NCBI GenBank assembly: GCA_964633285.1
Contig: CAZWGA010000015.1
Span: forward strand, 34,616 to 98,615
DNA: 64,000 nt
Source of the DNA: 20CM-2-55-15 sp964633285
Lineage (GTDB): Bacteria; Acidobacteriota; Terriglobia; 20CM-2-55-15
Direction of reading: 5' to 3'
The translations under genes and the position numbers were made by a program. How positions within the stretch are numbered: position 1 is the first letter of the stretch; each line of letters opens with the position of its first letter. The notes under the pieces are model-generated. The model saw only the letters and a program-made list of their open reading frames with translations. It had not been told where the DNA came from and did no database searches. This document shows, one piece after another, positions 44,224 to 52,769 of this stretch.

Positions 44224-45003
44224 ATGAAAGTCCCGATCCTTTTGAGCGCGGGCCTTGCCCTCATCTCGACGTGTTTTGCGCAGAGCGACAAGCCCACGCC
44301 CCGCACCGATGCCAATTCGATGACCGCGCATCAGGAACTGCTCGAAAAAACGAAAGCGGGACGCATCGATATTTACTTCGAAGGCGATTCGATCACGAGG
44401 CGATGGGGAGCCACCGATTATCCGGACCTGCTCGCCAACTGGAAGCAGAATTTCTTTGGATGGAACGCCGCGGACTTCGGATGGGGCGCGGACACGATTC
44501 AGAATATTTTGTGGCGCCTCAACAATGGAGAACTCGACGGTATTCATCCCAGGATTATCGTGCTGCTTGCCGGAACCAACAACGTCGGCAGATCGAACCC
44601 ACCGGGCGGGGATGACGAGAAGGTCGCGGATATTACTCGAGGTATTGCAGCGGTTCTCGATGTGATGCGGGCGAAGGCTCCGGACGCCGTCATCATCGTC
44701 ATGGGCATCTTCCCGCGTAACGACAACATCGCGGTGATGCCGACGATAAACAAAATCAACAGCCACATCGCCGGAATGGCCGGCGGGAAAATCCGGTACT
44801 TGAACATCAACGACAAGCTCGCCGGCAAAGACGGCCGGCTCTTCGACGGCATGATGAACCCGGATAACCTGCATCCTGCCGAGAAGGGTTATCAGGTGTG
44901 GGCCGATGCCCTGAAGCCGGTCTTCCTTCAATTGCTGGGACCGCCCGCAAAGGAAGATCACGCGCCGCCTCCAACTGGTGATCCCAGCGCGCGCAATCGC
45001 TGA
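44224..45003 (+). CDS. secreted SGNH/GDSL hydrolase (second of a tandem pair)
   Basis: 259 residues. Signal peptide 1-18. Blocks: FEGDSITRRWG (I), FGWGADTIQNILWRL (II), LLAGTNNVGRS (III) and NPDNLHPAEKGYQVWADAL (V). The order and spacing match the upstream paralog (block II there reads AGDTTQGVLWRMQNGEL), so this is an old tandem duplication. The C-terminal ending is Pro-rich. It ends 4 nt before the acyl-CoA ligase start. Confidence 0.88.
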   Translation: MKVPILLSAGLALISTCFAQSDKPTPRTDANSMTAHQELLEKTKAGRIDIYFEGDSITRRWGATDYPDLLANWKQNFFGWNAADFGWGADTIQNILWRLNNGELDGIHPRIIVLLAGTNNVGRSNPPGGDDEKVADITRGIAAVLDVMRAKAPDAVIIVMGIFPRNDNIAVMPTINKINSHIAGMAGGKIRYLNINDKLAGKDGRLFDGMMNPDNLHPAEKGYQVWADALKPVFLQLLGPPAKEDHAPPPTGDPSARNR

Positions 45004-45007
45004 ATCC

Positions 45008-46579
45008 ATGGAAGTCCCGCTCACTCCGATGGAGTTTGCCCGCCGAGCGCGCTCACTCTATGCGGAACGTGAAGCCGTGGTTGACGGCGATCTTCGCCTG
45101 ACCTACGCGCAATTCTTCGAACGATGCGACCGGTGGTCCTTCGCTCTGCAGTCTATGGGCATCGTGAAGGGCGACCGCATCGCATATGTTTCACCCAACA
45201 TCCACGCGAATCTCGAGGCTTTCTATTCCGTGCCGCAAATCGGAGCCGTGCTTGTTCCGATCAATTACCGGCTGATCGCGGACGATTTTGCCTACATGAT
45301 CTCGCACAGTGGAGCGCGCGTGGTTTGCGCACACCCGGATTACTTCGACGCCATCGACAGCATCCGTTCGGAGACTCCAGGCGTCGAACACTTCGTCGCG
45401 CTGGAAGGCGCGCGATCCGGATGGCGTTCTTACGAGAAGACCCTGGCATCGTCGTCATCGCATTACGCCCCGGTTTCGATTTCAGAGACGGATCTTCTGA
45501 CGATCAATTACACCAGCGGCACGACGTCGCGTCCGAAGGGCGTCATGATCACGCACCGCAATGCATACCTGAATGCCGTCGGAACGCTTCTCCATTACCG
45601 AATGACGTGCGGCGACCGGTACCTGTGGACGCTTCCCATGTTTCATGCGAACGGCTGGACGTTCGTCTGGATTGTCACCGCCGCGGGAGGCACGCACATC
45701 TGCCTGAGAAAAGTCGAACCCCGGGCCGTATTCGATGTGATCCGCCGGGAGTCGGTTACAACGCTGTGCGCAGCTCCCACCGTTCTCATTTCGATCGCGA
45801 ATGCTTCCGAGGAAATTCGAAAAGACTGCCCCCGCGGCGTGCGTGTGTTGACGGCCGGAGCCCCTCCCGCGGCGGCGACAATCGGGCTCGTCGAAAACCA
45901 GTTGGGATGGGACATCACGCACGTTTACGGTGCGACGGAGACATCACCTTTAGTCTCGGTTTGCGAACCGCGGCCCGGCCATGCCGGTCTTGCTCCCGAA
46001 GATCGCGCTCAGATCAAGGCAAGGCAGGGCGTCGAACTGATCACGTCGGGTGAGTTGAAGGTAGTGGATGACAGCGGGCAGGAAGTTCCTCACGATGGCG
46101 AAACGATGGGCGAAATCACAGTGCGAGGGAATGTTGTCATGTCCGGCTATTATCGCGACGCCGAAGCGACCGCGATTGCGATGCGCGGCGGATGGTATCA
46201 CCTGGGTGACGCCGCTGTCGTTCATCCCGACGGATACATGGAAATCCGGGACCGCCTCAAAGACGTCATCATCAGCGGCGGAGAAAATATTTCGTCCGTC
46301 GAAGTTGAAGGCATCCTGCTGCGCCATCCTGCAATTCAGGAAGCCGCCGTTGTCGGACTTCCTCATGAAAAGTGGGGCGAAGCCCCGCACGCATTCATCG
46401 TGCTGAAAGCCGGCGCCACCGCCGGCGAAACCGAGTTGAACGAATTCGCGCGCCGGCACATGGCGGGATTCAAAGTGCCGAAGGGATTTACCATCGTCGG
46501 CGAACTTCCCAAAACCGCGACTGGAAAGATTCAAAAATACGTTCTTCGGGACCATCGTCCCGGCATCGCGAAGCAATAA
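45008..46579 (+). CDS. AMP-forming acyl-CoA ligase
   Basis: 523 residues from the ATG at 45008; a frame starting 30 nt earlier would overlap the hydrolase gene. Adenylation motifs: INYTSGTTSRPKGVMITHRN (A3), VYGATETSP (A5), GWYHLGDAAVVHPDGYMEI (A7), DRLKDVIISGGENISSVEVE (A8) and the C-terminal catalytic lysine in PKTATGKIQKYVLR (A10). It activates a fatty or aryl acid as the CoA thioester. The neighbouring F420-type oxidoreductase and decarboxylase-like protein hint at carboxylic-acid catabolism, but the substrate is unknown. Confidence 0.92.
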   Translation: MEVPLTPMEFARRARSLYAEREAVVDGDLRLTYAQFFERCDRWSFALQSMGIVKGDRIAYVSPNIHANLEAFYSVPQIGAVLVPINYRLIADDFAYMISHSGARVVCAHPDYFDAIDSIRSETPGVEHFVALEGARSGWRSYEKTLASSSSHYAPVSISETDLLTINYTSGTTSRPKGVMITHRNAYLNAVGTLLHYRMTCGDRYLWTLPMFHANGWTFVWIVTAAGGTHICLRKVEPRAVFDVIRRESVTTLCAAPTVLISIANASEEIRKDCPRGVRVLTAGAPPAAATIGLVENQLGWDITHVYGATETSPLVSVCEPRPGHAGLAPEDRAQIKARQGVELITSGELKVVDDSGQEVPHDGETMGEITVRGNVVMSGYYRDAEATAIAMRGGWYHLGDAAVVHPDGYMEIRDRLKDVIISGGENISSVEVEGILLRHPAIQEAAVVGLPHEKWGEAPHAFIVLKAGATAGETELNEFARRHMAGFKVPKGFTIVGELPKTATGKIQKYVLRDHRPGIAKQ

Positions 46580-46601
46580 CGCTGGCGGACTGCAGACGCG
46601 G

Positions 46602-47327
46602 TTAAATCTTCCCCAGCAGATAAGCTTTACGCCGCGGCTCCGGAAATCGCTCGATGGCATAACGCAACATGGTCCGGGGCATCCTTCGATAGTGCATCCG
46701 CAGAAAGGATTCCTCGGCGGCCCGATCGCGCTTGCCGATTTCGCGAAGCATCCAACCAACGGCTTTGTGAATGAGATCGTGCGTATCCATCAGCAGGATC
46801 TTCGATATTTTGAGCGCGTCGCTGAAATCGTTTTGGCGAATGAAGTAGAGCGTGGAAATGATGGCAATCCGGCGCTCCCAAAGCGAATGCGAACGGGCGA
46901 GCACGTAAAGCCGGCTTCGATCGCCTTCCCAAAGAAATGGACCGACGATGTACGGAGCCGAGCCATCCACCAGATCCCAATTGTTGATGAATCGAATTTC
47001 CTTCAAGTAGAACTCGTAGATCTTCCGGCGATCGGACTGGCCGGCCCTGGCGAACTGGCGGTTGAGAATCATCAGCGCCAGGGTTCGTTCTTCGTGGATT
47101 TTCGATTTTAAAAGAGCCCGGATGATTGCGGACGGCGTATCCTTGAATTCCGCCGACAGCTTTCGCAGCGGGGGCACTTTGATTCCGATGAATTGATCGC
47201 CTTGACCATATTCACCGGGGCCCGTCTTGAAAAACCATTGAAGTGATTTCGCGGTTCGTTTGCTCGCGAGTGTCCGGAGACGCGATCGTATTTCGGCGAG
47301 GAGCGCTTTGCTTTTTGATGACTGCAT
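46602..47327 (-). CDS. DNA alkylation repair protein (AlkD-type HEAT-like glycosylase)
   Basis: 241 residues built of ALK/HEAT-like helical repeats. Recognisable blocks: SLQWFFKTGPGEYGQGDQFI with GIKVPPLRKLSAEF, EERTLALMILNRQFAR, IRFINNWDLVDGSAPYIVG (the Asp of the NWDLVD motif is the catalytic position in AlkD), and IHKAVGWMLREIGKRD. The enzyme excises alkylated purines. Convergent with the acyl-CoA ligase and divergent from the membrane protein at 47377. Confidence 0.92.
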   Translation of the reverse strand: MQSSKSKALLAEIRSRLRTLASKRTAKSLQWFFKTGPGEYGQGDQFIGIKVPPLRKLSAEFKDTPSAIIRALLKSKIHEERTLALMILNRQFARAGQSDRRKIYEFYLKEIRFINNWDLVDGSAPYIVGPFLWEGDRSRLYVLARSHSLWERRIAIISTLYFIRQNDFSDALKISKILLMDTHDLIHKAVGWMLREIGKRDRAAEESFLRMHYRRMPRTMLRYAIERFPEPRRKAYLLGKI

Positions 47328-47376
47328 AGCTTAAGCGTTAGTGAAGAACCATCTCATCACAACAAGGAGAACACTC

Positions 47377-47862
47377 ATGACGATTTTCGGCCGACGGCTT
47401 GGCGAGTATATCCAGTTTTGCAAACCGTTTTTGATTTTGATCCCTGTCGTGGGAATTGCGAGGCTGGCGCTGTCCATGGGCGGCGCCTCCAACGCGACGG
47501 CGAAATGGGTCAGCATGACGGGCCTCGTGTGGCTGAGTGTGCTGTATTACTCGGTCCGCATTCACACCAGCAGGTTCGGCAGTTATAAGCAATTGCTCGT
47601 CATCTGCGCGCTGTTGAATATTACGGCGCAGAGCATCGCCATTCTCGGAATTCTGATGGCGATAATCACAGGGACCGGCAATATCTACAGCTCGCCCGAA
47701 TACGCCTTCGGCACCGATGGTGCAAGCTGGGTGCACATCGGTGCTCATATCGTCATTGGAATGCCGGTGGCATCCCTTATCCCGTGGCTCCTGGGCTCGC
47801 TGGTATTGTTCATCACGAAAAAAGTGGCGGGACCGGATCTCAGCGTGAAGTCGACGGCGTAG
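47377..47862 (+). CDS. four-helix integral membrane protein, unknown function
   Basis: 161 residues from the ATG at 47377, which has AAGGAGA upstream; a GTG frame begins at 47341. Four hydrophobic segments at roughly 15-35, 45-65, 80-105 and 125-150. A polar stretch (SSPEYAFGTDGASWVHIGAH) lies between helices three and four. No family recognised. A 47-bp direct repeat starts 3 nt after its stop. Confidence 0.6.
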   Translation: MTIFGRRLGEYIQFCKPFLILIPVVGIARLALSMGGASNATAKWVSMTGLVWLSVLYYSVRIHTSRFGSYKQLLVICALLNITAQSIAILGILMAIITGTGNIYSSPEYAFGTDGASWVHIGAHIVIGMPVASLIPWLLGSLVLFITKKVAGPDLSVKSTA

Positions 47863-47864
47863 AT

Positions 47865-47911
47865 TCAGGTATCAGACCCTTGCTTCATCAGTTCTTCGGA
47901 GCCGACACCGA
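47865..47911. repeat. 47-bp direct repeat, left copy
   Basis: Identical over 47 nt to 49028-49074 in the same orientation (it begins TCAGGTATCAGACCC and ends GGAGCCGACACCGA). It lies between the membrane protein stop and the vapC-like stop. Together the copies bracket the toxin-antitoxin island. Confidence 0.9.
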
Positions 47912-47918
47912 ATTGGGA

Positions 47919-48353
47919 TCAAGCCAGAGGATTCACGACTCGCAGGAACTTGAACTGATGAAAGTCGGAATCCGCGGTCCGGATCTCGGTTACTCCGTGT
48001 TCCTTCATGAGTACGGCTGTATGGAAATCATGCATGATGTTTCCATTCATCCTCGGGTAATCGGCCGACAGCGTCTGTAGCAGGCCGGCATGCCGATCAG
48101 TTTCCACAAGCAGGCCGAAATCAGAGGCATCAAAAAGGCTATCGATAAAACTGCAGGCTTCGGGAAGCTTGAGCGGTTTTTCAAAAACAGATCGATGAGT
48201 GGACACTCTCAGAAATTCGTAGACGATCGGCCAGGTCACATACCAGGCCCGGATCTCCTGGCGCCATTTTTCCAATAGACGACGCGCCTGTTCATGCTCG
48301 TCAAAATCTTCAATAGCGGCATACAGCAGAATATTGGTGTCAACGACAAACAC
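47919..48353 (-). CDS. VapC-like PIN-domain toxin
   Basis: 144 residues from a GTG at 48351-48353, 3 nt after the antitoxin stop. PIN nuclease features: the first acidic residue in MFVVDTNILLYAAIE, a middle acidic residue near ETDRHAG, and MHDFHTAVLMKEHGVTEIRT followed by ADSDFHQFKFLRVVNP. VapC enzymes are Mg-dependent RNases that cut tRNA or rRNA. With the upstream antitoxin it forms a complete vapBC-type pair inside the 47-bp direct repeats. Confidence 0.9.
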   Translation of the reverse strand: MFVVDTNILLYAAIEDFDEHEQARRLLEKWRQEIRAWYVTWPIVYEFLRVSTHRSVFEKPLKLPEACSFIDSLFDASDFGLLVETDRHAGLLQTLSADYPRMNGNIMHDFHTAVLMKEHGVTEIRTADSDFHQFKFLRVVNPLA

Positions 48354-48356
48354 GGA

Positions 48357-48596
48357 TCAACGCTGGTCGAGAACTCGATACAGTTCGTCACGATTGGACA
48401 CATCGACTTTAACCCGACCAACTTTGAATTTCGGCAACGGGTGCGGCTTCCGCACTCTCGGGCTCGGATGAAGACCTTTTTGAAGAAAGTCGATGACCAG
48501 AGCGGAAATCGTCTCGCCTCGGTCGACGGCGGCCCGCTTCAGTTGCCTGAAAAGGTGATCGGGTATGATGAGAGTGGTTTTCATACGGAAAACCAT
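48357..48596 (-). CDS. VapB-like ribbon-helix-helix antitoxin
   Basis: 79 residues; an internal ATG at 48584 (MKTTLIIPDHLF) would give 75 and looks the more natural RHH start. TTLIIPDHLFRQLKRAAVDR and ETISALVIDFLQKGL give the beta-strand and helices of the RHH DNA-binding fold; the basic tail (RVRKPHPLPKFKVGRVKVD) would contact the toxin. An inverted repeat covers the start-codon region, as expected for self-repression. Confidence 0.85.
   Translation of the reverse strand: MVFRMKTTLIIPDHLFRQLKRAAVDRGETISALVIDFLQKGLHPSPRVRKPHPLPKFKVGRVKVDVSNRDELYRVLDQR
48576..48594. promoter_or_regulatory. inverted repeat over the antitoxin start codon (candidate operator)
   Basis: GGTTTTC and GAAAACC, perfect 7-nt arms five bases apart. 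It lies on the two alternative start codons of the antitoxin gene, where an RHH dimer could bind and block expression. Confidence 0.4.
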
Positions 48597-48637
48597 ATCA
48601 TTGGATCTGGAAAACTGTCAATTGGCCGGATCTGGCT

Positions 48638-49025
48638 GGTAGTGTCTCAGCTTGAATCAGGCCCAGTTTGAATCCGTTGATGGACCGAGTGTCGACGTGT
48701 GAAGATATCAGCACGATTATCGACGCAGTCACACACCGGAACCAAAAACCGCGTGGACTGTACAAAAAGAGCGTGAGGATGGCAGTCAAGCATTGGCATT
48801 GGGGAAAACTTGTTCTCTGTTGGGCCGCTGCTGGTCTTGTATTCTGGGGTGCCTTCGCTATCGCAAACGGTCCAGTTCCAAGTGACCCAGACGGGAAATT
48901 CATACTGACTGGCATATACTGCTTTGTTTTCTCGGTACCCCGATTACGGTCTTCGTCCTGACATGGAAATGGCTAGGCGGAAGAGAGAAACACGATCCGT
49001 AGAAACTTCAAACTGAGACACTACC
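48638..49025. mobile_element. 388-bp MITE-like element with 19-bp terminal inverted repeats
   Basis: Left end GGTAGTGTCTCAGCTTGAA (48638-48656); right end 49007-49025 is its reverse complement with one mismatch (18 of 19). There is no transposase inside, only a small frameshifted membrane-protein gene. No clear target-site duplication is visible. The right end stops two bases before the right-hand 47-bp direct repeat. Confidence 0.6.
48779..49002 (+). pseudogene. small two-helix membrane protein gene with a probable frameshift
   Basis: From the ATG at 48779 the frame reads MAVKHWHWGKLVLCWAAAGL then VFWGAFAIANGPVPSDPDGK and FILTGIYCFVFS, ending as a non-membrane tail. Another frame from about 48939 continues naturally as TPITVFVLTWKWLGGREKHD and stops at 49002. 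A single small indel near 48935-48940 would join the two into a roughly 75-residue protein with two membrane helices. Either a decayed gene or a sequencing error. It is the sole cargo of the 388-bp element. Confidence 0.5.
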
Positions 49026-49027
49026 GA

Positions 49028-49074
49028 TCAGGTATCAGACCCTTGCTTCATCAGTTCTTCGGAGCCGACACCGA
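49028..49074. repeat. 47-bp direct repeat, right copy
   Basis: Identical to 47865-47911. It ends 3 nt from the stop codon of the minus-strand M28 peptidase. On the minus strand both copies lie just downstream of a stop codon (vapC-like and M28). Confidence 0.9.
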
Positions 49075-49077
49075 TCC

Positions 49078-51177
49078 TTATTTCTTCGGTACGAGCCTGA
49101 TGGTTCCCGCGGTTTCACGCGCACGCAGGACGGTCATCAGATCGGCCAGGGGAAGCGGCGTGAATTCGCCGGAAAGGAAATCGCGAATCTCCAAAGCGGT
49201 TTTGTGCTGGCCCAGCAGAATCGTGAACTCGGCATTCATTTCCTGAGGAACACCCGGTCCCGCATTGCCGGCGCCTCGCTGTCCGCCACCACCACCGCCG
49301 CCTCCGCCCCCGCCACCACGTTGGCCGGCGGCCTGCACCTGTTCGACAACAAGGTTCGAGGCCTCGCGTTCTTCGCTGGTCATCGCAGGTTCGGCCGGTG
49401 GGATCCGGCGCTGCATCGCCTGCAATTGATAAGCAGCCTTGACTTCATTCAACAGCGATGACGCGCGCTGATCGATCAACGGCGAAAACGCCACGGTGTT
49501 TTTCTTTCCGGCATCGTTGTTTGTCCACAGCACGGCCGCCGATTCCACGACGCCTTTCTCGACGCTCGCCTGATGGAGAATCGCAACGCGCGCTTCTTTG
49601 TATGCCTGCATCAACCCGGGCGCATCGGTGGCATCCGCCATGTAACCCAGACCTTTGGTGTGCGCCTCGCCCATGCGGGAGAGCCCGCGTCCCATGTTGT
49701 CGCTGAGGATGCGCGCTGCCATTTCATCCGTTCCAGAAGACAGGACGGCAAGCGCGCCCGTTCCCACTGCCGCGGCGCGTTTGTATTGTGTGGTGTCTTG
49801 TTTATCCGGCAGATCCTGCGACGAGTGGTACCACATGTCCGGCCAGGTAATGAACATGACGGCCGGAATTCCATGCTGCATGTACGTGACGTGATCGCTC
49901 GATCCATAGTGCTTGTCGATCTTGATGTAGAACGCGTCATCGCTACCATTCGGCGCAACGACGGGTTGTGAAGCGCCATAACCCAGCGCGCGATACCGCA
50001 CACGCTCACGCGAAATCTCGGCAACGTATTCCATCAGGCTCTGCGCAATATCGTTGATGTAGGAGGGAAACGTGTCGGGCGTTCGCTGAAGAATCCAGAA
50101 ACTCCGGCTCTGGCTCAGCCGGATACCTTCCATGTCGAAATTCAAATCACCGATGATGGTTTTCTGTTTTTCCGGATGCGCATTGAACCACGCGTTCGTA
50201 CCGCTGATTTCCTGCACCCATTGAAAATTGATCGTTCGCTTCGGACGCGGCAGTTTTCCTTCGGCGATCAATTTCAAATATGCGCGGCCGATTTCGAGTG
50301 TAAGAGCGCAGCCGGAGTTGTCGTCGTTGGCGCCCTGTTTGATGTATCCCTCGAACAGATGTCCGCCGATAGCGACTTCCTGCGCCGTGCTGCCGTCTCC
50401 CGGAATTTCCGCATGGACGATCTCCTGTTTGTTCGGCACCTGCTCGCTTTTCGTAAGAGATCGAATCACGACTTTCTGTCCGCGGGCGAGAATCGTTTCG
50501 AGTTCTCGGGCCGTCTTCGGCGAAAGCGCCCACGCGGCCGTGTCGGGCCGCGCATTGACTGTCGCCGACACGATGGCGTTCATGTAATCGACGGCACGGT
50601 CGCCCGCGCTGATCGCGCTGACTCCCAGCACGCCGACGGCGCCGGCCTGGACCGCGCGGTTGTAAAGCTGGCCAAGTCCCGTGGGCGCCAGCGACAAAAC
50701 GAATTTCCCGTGCACATCCTTGCCGCCGAAGTCCTGCTGCTGTTCCTGTGTGATGAGCACGAGTTCTCCGCTGATGTCGCCATTCGCGTTGCTGGACGCC
50801 AGCGATTCGGGAATATCGTGAATGTCGTACAACTTCACCGGCTTTGGCGAAGCAATCCACAATTCTCCAACGACCGGCTGATTGGTGGTGCCGGTGGGAT
50901 AGTCCTCGATCGCCACATTGCTGAAGCCGTACTCCTTCGCCATGCGCGCCATGGCTTCCGCTTCACGAAAGTGGCCCTGATATTCCGACGGCGGACGCAC
51001 AAACTGATAGGGCACGAGTTCCATCAGGTGGTGCAAAGCGCGCTCTCCCGAAACTTCATTGATGATCGCGGTCATCTGTGTTTGAGAGAGGAGGGTGCGG
51101 TCTTCTTTCTCCTGTCCGATCATCATGCCGGCGCCGGCGAGAATCATGCCCGCAATCCCGAGCCATTTTGTTTTCAT
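49078..51177 (-). CDS. secreted M28-family metallopeptidase with PA domain
   Basis: 699 residues, GGAGG upstream. Signal peptide 1-22. A PA insert (about 125-240) contains GKFVLSLAPTGLGQLYNRAV. The M28 zinc site is visible as IGGHLFEGYIKQGANDDNSG (His, Asp), WVQEISGTNAW (Glu), IGDLNFDMEG (Asp) and WPDMWYHSSQDLPD (His). The C-terminal quarter is helical and holds a Gly-rich tract (about residues 625-650) with twelve consecutive Gly. It is an aminopeptidase-type enzyme acting outside the cell. Confidence 0.88.
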   Translation of the reverse strand: MKTKWLGIAGMILAGAGMMIGQEKEDRTLLSQTQMTAIINEVSGERALHHLMELVPYQFVRPPSEYQGHFREAEAMARMAKEYGFSNVAIEDYPTGTTNQPVVGELWIASPKPVKLYDIHDIPESLASSNANGDISGELVLITQEQQQDFGGKDVHGKFVLSLAPTGLGQLYNRAVQAGAVGVLGVSAISAGDRAVDYMNAIVSATVNARPDTAAWALSPKTARELETILARGQKVVIRSLTKSEQVPNKQEIVHAEIPGDGSTAQEVAIGGHLFEGYIKQGANDDNSGCALTLEIGRAYLKLIAEGKLPRPKRTINFQWVQEISGTNAWFNAHPEKQKTIIGDLNFDMEGIRLSQSRSFWILQRTPDTFPSYINDIAQSLMEYVAEISRERVRYRALGYGASQPVVAPNGSDDAFYIKIDKHYGSSDHVTYMQHGIPAVMFITWPDMWYHSSQDLPDKQDTTQYKRAAAVGTGALAVLSSGTDEMAARILSDNMGRGLSRMGEAHTKGLGYMADATDAPGLMQAYKEARVAILHQASVEKGVVESAAVLWTNNDAGKKNTVAFSPLIDQRASSLLNEVKAAYQLQAMQRRIPPAEPAMTSEEREASNLVVEQVQAAGQRGGGGGGGGGGGGQRGAGNAGPGVPQEMNAEFTILLGQHKTALEIRDFLSGEFTPLPLADLMTVLRARETAGTIRLVPKK

Positions 51178-51261
51178 GTCATCCTCCGTTCAGCGAAACG
51201 AGTCTACTGTATTTGTTGACCGGCACCGAAACAAGGTGGTCTAGTGGCCGTTGCAGAAGTG

Positions 51262-51290
51262 GGGGACGAGGGTTCTGACCCCTTGTCCCC
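51262..51290. repeat. REP-like palindromic repeat, copy 2
   Basis: 29-nt near-palindrome beginning GGGGACGAGGGTTCTGACC and ending CCTTGTCCCC, with outer arms GGGGAC/GTCCCC. Its first 24 nt match the copy inside rimO with one difference. It lies just upstream of the TIGR03435 gene. Confidence 0.75.
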
Positions 51291-51308
51291 AAAAGAATGA
51301 AGGAGTCC

Positions 51309-52133
51309 ATGAGAACAAAACTCACAGTTTGGGCTGGAGCAATTCTCCTCGTGTTATGCGGATCGGCGATCGCGTGGTCTGCGGCGCCTGAATTTGAAGT
51401 GGCCTCGATTAAGCCGACGAAGTCATCCAGCGGCGTTGTGGGTGGCTGCCACGGCAGCGATTCCCACTTCAGACTGGACGACCCCAGGGGTTCGGTTCCT
51501 CTGGGCCGATGCGTGATTACCGCGGGCCGGCTGTCGCACATCATGGCGATTGCGTACGATCTCGATGTGAATCGAATCGAAGGCCGTCCGGATTGGGAGA
51601 ACCCGATGCGATTCGACGTCGAGGCGAAGGCGGAAAACGCAAACGCAACGGAGGCACAACTTCTTCAGATGTTGCGTACACTCCTCGAAGACCGATTCAA
51701 ATTGAAGATGCATCGGGAACAGAGGCAGGTGCCCGGATTCGTACTGGTCGTGGGCAAAAACGGTCCGAAGGGGCTCAGGGAAGCCCAAAGCGATGAAGAG
51801 AGCAAACTCGTGGTTCGAGGAGCAACCATCAATAAAGCCGACGCCATCGACAAGGCGAGCGGCGGCGACAAGAAGAACACCAATCTCAATACGCTGATCG
51901 GCACCAAAGCAACCATGGCGCAACTCGCCGAAATCCTGTCACGCGCCGCGCGCGGTCCGGTTGTCGATCGGACGGGCCTGAAAGGCGAGTACGATTTCAC
52001 GCTGACCTGGGAACTGGACGAATCTCCCGCCAGCGTCGTGCAGGAACAACTCGGCCTCCGCCTCGATGCCCAGAAAGTGCCGGTCGATTTCATCACCATC
52101 GACTCGGCGGAAAAACCTACGGAAAACGAATGA
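51309..52133 (+). CDS. TIGR03435 / DUF3738 family secreted protein
   Basis: 274 residues from the ATG at 51309, five bases after AAGGAG; an upstream in-frame ATG at 51297 lacks a ribosome site. Signal peptide about 1-25. Hallmarks: EFEVASIKPTKS, RCVITAGRLSHIMAIAYDLD, RPDWENPMRFDVEAKAENAN, LQMLRTLLEDRFKLKMHREQ, VPGFVLVVGKNGPK and VVDRTGLKGEYDFTLTW. The family is strongly expanded in soil Acidobacteria such as Solibacter and has no known function. A REP-like repeat precedes it. Confidence 0.93.
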   Translation: MRTKLTVWAGAILLVLCGSAIAWSAAPEFEVASIKPTKSSSGVVGGCHGSDSHFRLDDPRGSVPLGRCVITAGRLSHIMAIAYDLDVNRIEGRPDWENPMRFDVEAKAENANATEAQLLQMLRTLLEDRFKLKMHREQRQVPGFVLVVGKNGPKGLREAQSDEESKLVVRGATINKADAIDKASGGDKKNTNLNTLIGTKATMAQLAEILSRAARGPVVDRTGLKGEYDFTLTWELDESPASVVQEQLGLRLDAQKVPVDFITIDSAEKPTENE

Positions 52134-52316
52134 AGCGGGATCTTTCAGCAAAGTACCCTTGACCACTCGACGCATTAGAGGGATGACTTTTTGAAACGCA
52201 TCATTTCAAACGAAATGCAAACAACGCGAAAGTGTTGTATTGCGAACAAGGCATCGGAAGTCAGAACTCTCTCGGCTTAATTTGGAAATGAGCGCATAAG
52301 TACTTTACGCCGCACA
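52134..52316. other. 183-bp intergenic region between convergent genes
   Basis: Nothing coding is seen. The stretch is more AT-rich than its surroundings and holds short repeats around GAAACGCATCATTTC and GAAATGC, but no strong terminator hairpin with a T-tract. Confidence 0.4.
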
Positions 52317-52769
52317 TCACTTTCTCTTGCTCAGGTAATCATCCTTGAAATGTTTCGCGAAGGCCTCGGCCGCTGATTGAAAGTTGCTCTTCTTGATGTT
52401 GTAGGCGTACAGGACCGCCGTGCTCTGTTGATCGATTACTTGAATTGTTCCTTCAAACTGCGTGAAGCTGCCTGCGAAGACTCCGAATGCCACCACCTTC
52501 GCGACCTTCGTGCCCGTACTGTCTTCTTTTTGAGCCGACACACTTTTGATTGCCCACTGGGCCTTGTTTTTGTCGGTTACCACTGTAACTGGGACGTTTT
52601 TCTTTAGAAGGGCCGCTGAGATCGCGGAGCCGAAGTCGACTTGCTTCGCCTTGTCTTTCGAGTTGGAAGCATCCACGGTCTCATTTGCTTCCACGAAAAC
52701 GGTGGGCGTATCTGCGGCGACCGCATTTGAACCGATCAAGATGGCCAATACAAGTAAAGTCTGTCTCAT
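52317..52769 (-). CDS. small secreted hypothetical protein
   Basis: 150 residues, with AAGGAG and a G-rich run before the ATG. Signal peptide 1-19 (ending NAVAA). The mature protein has an alternating strand-helix pattern: VFVEANETVDASNSKDKAKQ, VDFGSAISAALLKKNVPVTV, KAQWAIKSVSAQKE, FEGTIQVIDQQSTAVLYAYN and FAKHFKDDYLSKRK. That resembles exported alpha/beta proteins of the TPM/CsgG-like kind, but I cannot name a family. A possible 72-residue gene overlaps its start. Confidence 0.7.
   Translation of the reverse strand: MRQTLLVLAILIGSNAVAADTPTVFVEANETVDASNSKDKAKQVDFGSAISAALLKKNVPVTVVTDKNKAQWAIKSVSAQKEDSTGTKVAKVVAFGVFAGSFTQFEGTIQVIDQQSTAVLYAYNIKKSNFQSAAEAFAKHFKDDYLSKRK

Noticed and set aside
48638..49025. 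Complete insertion sequence
   Set aside because: Inverted repeats are present but no transposase frame and no target duplication; kept only as MITE-like.
49262..49320. GGC/GGT tract as a recombination or phase-variation site
   Set aside because: It encodes the Gly run of the M28 protein with mixed codons (GGT, GGC, GGA), so slippage is unlikely.
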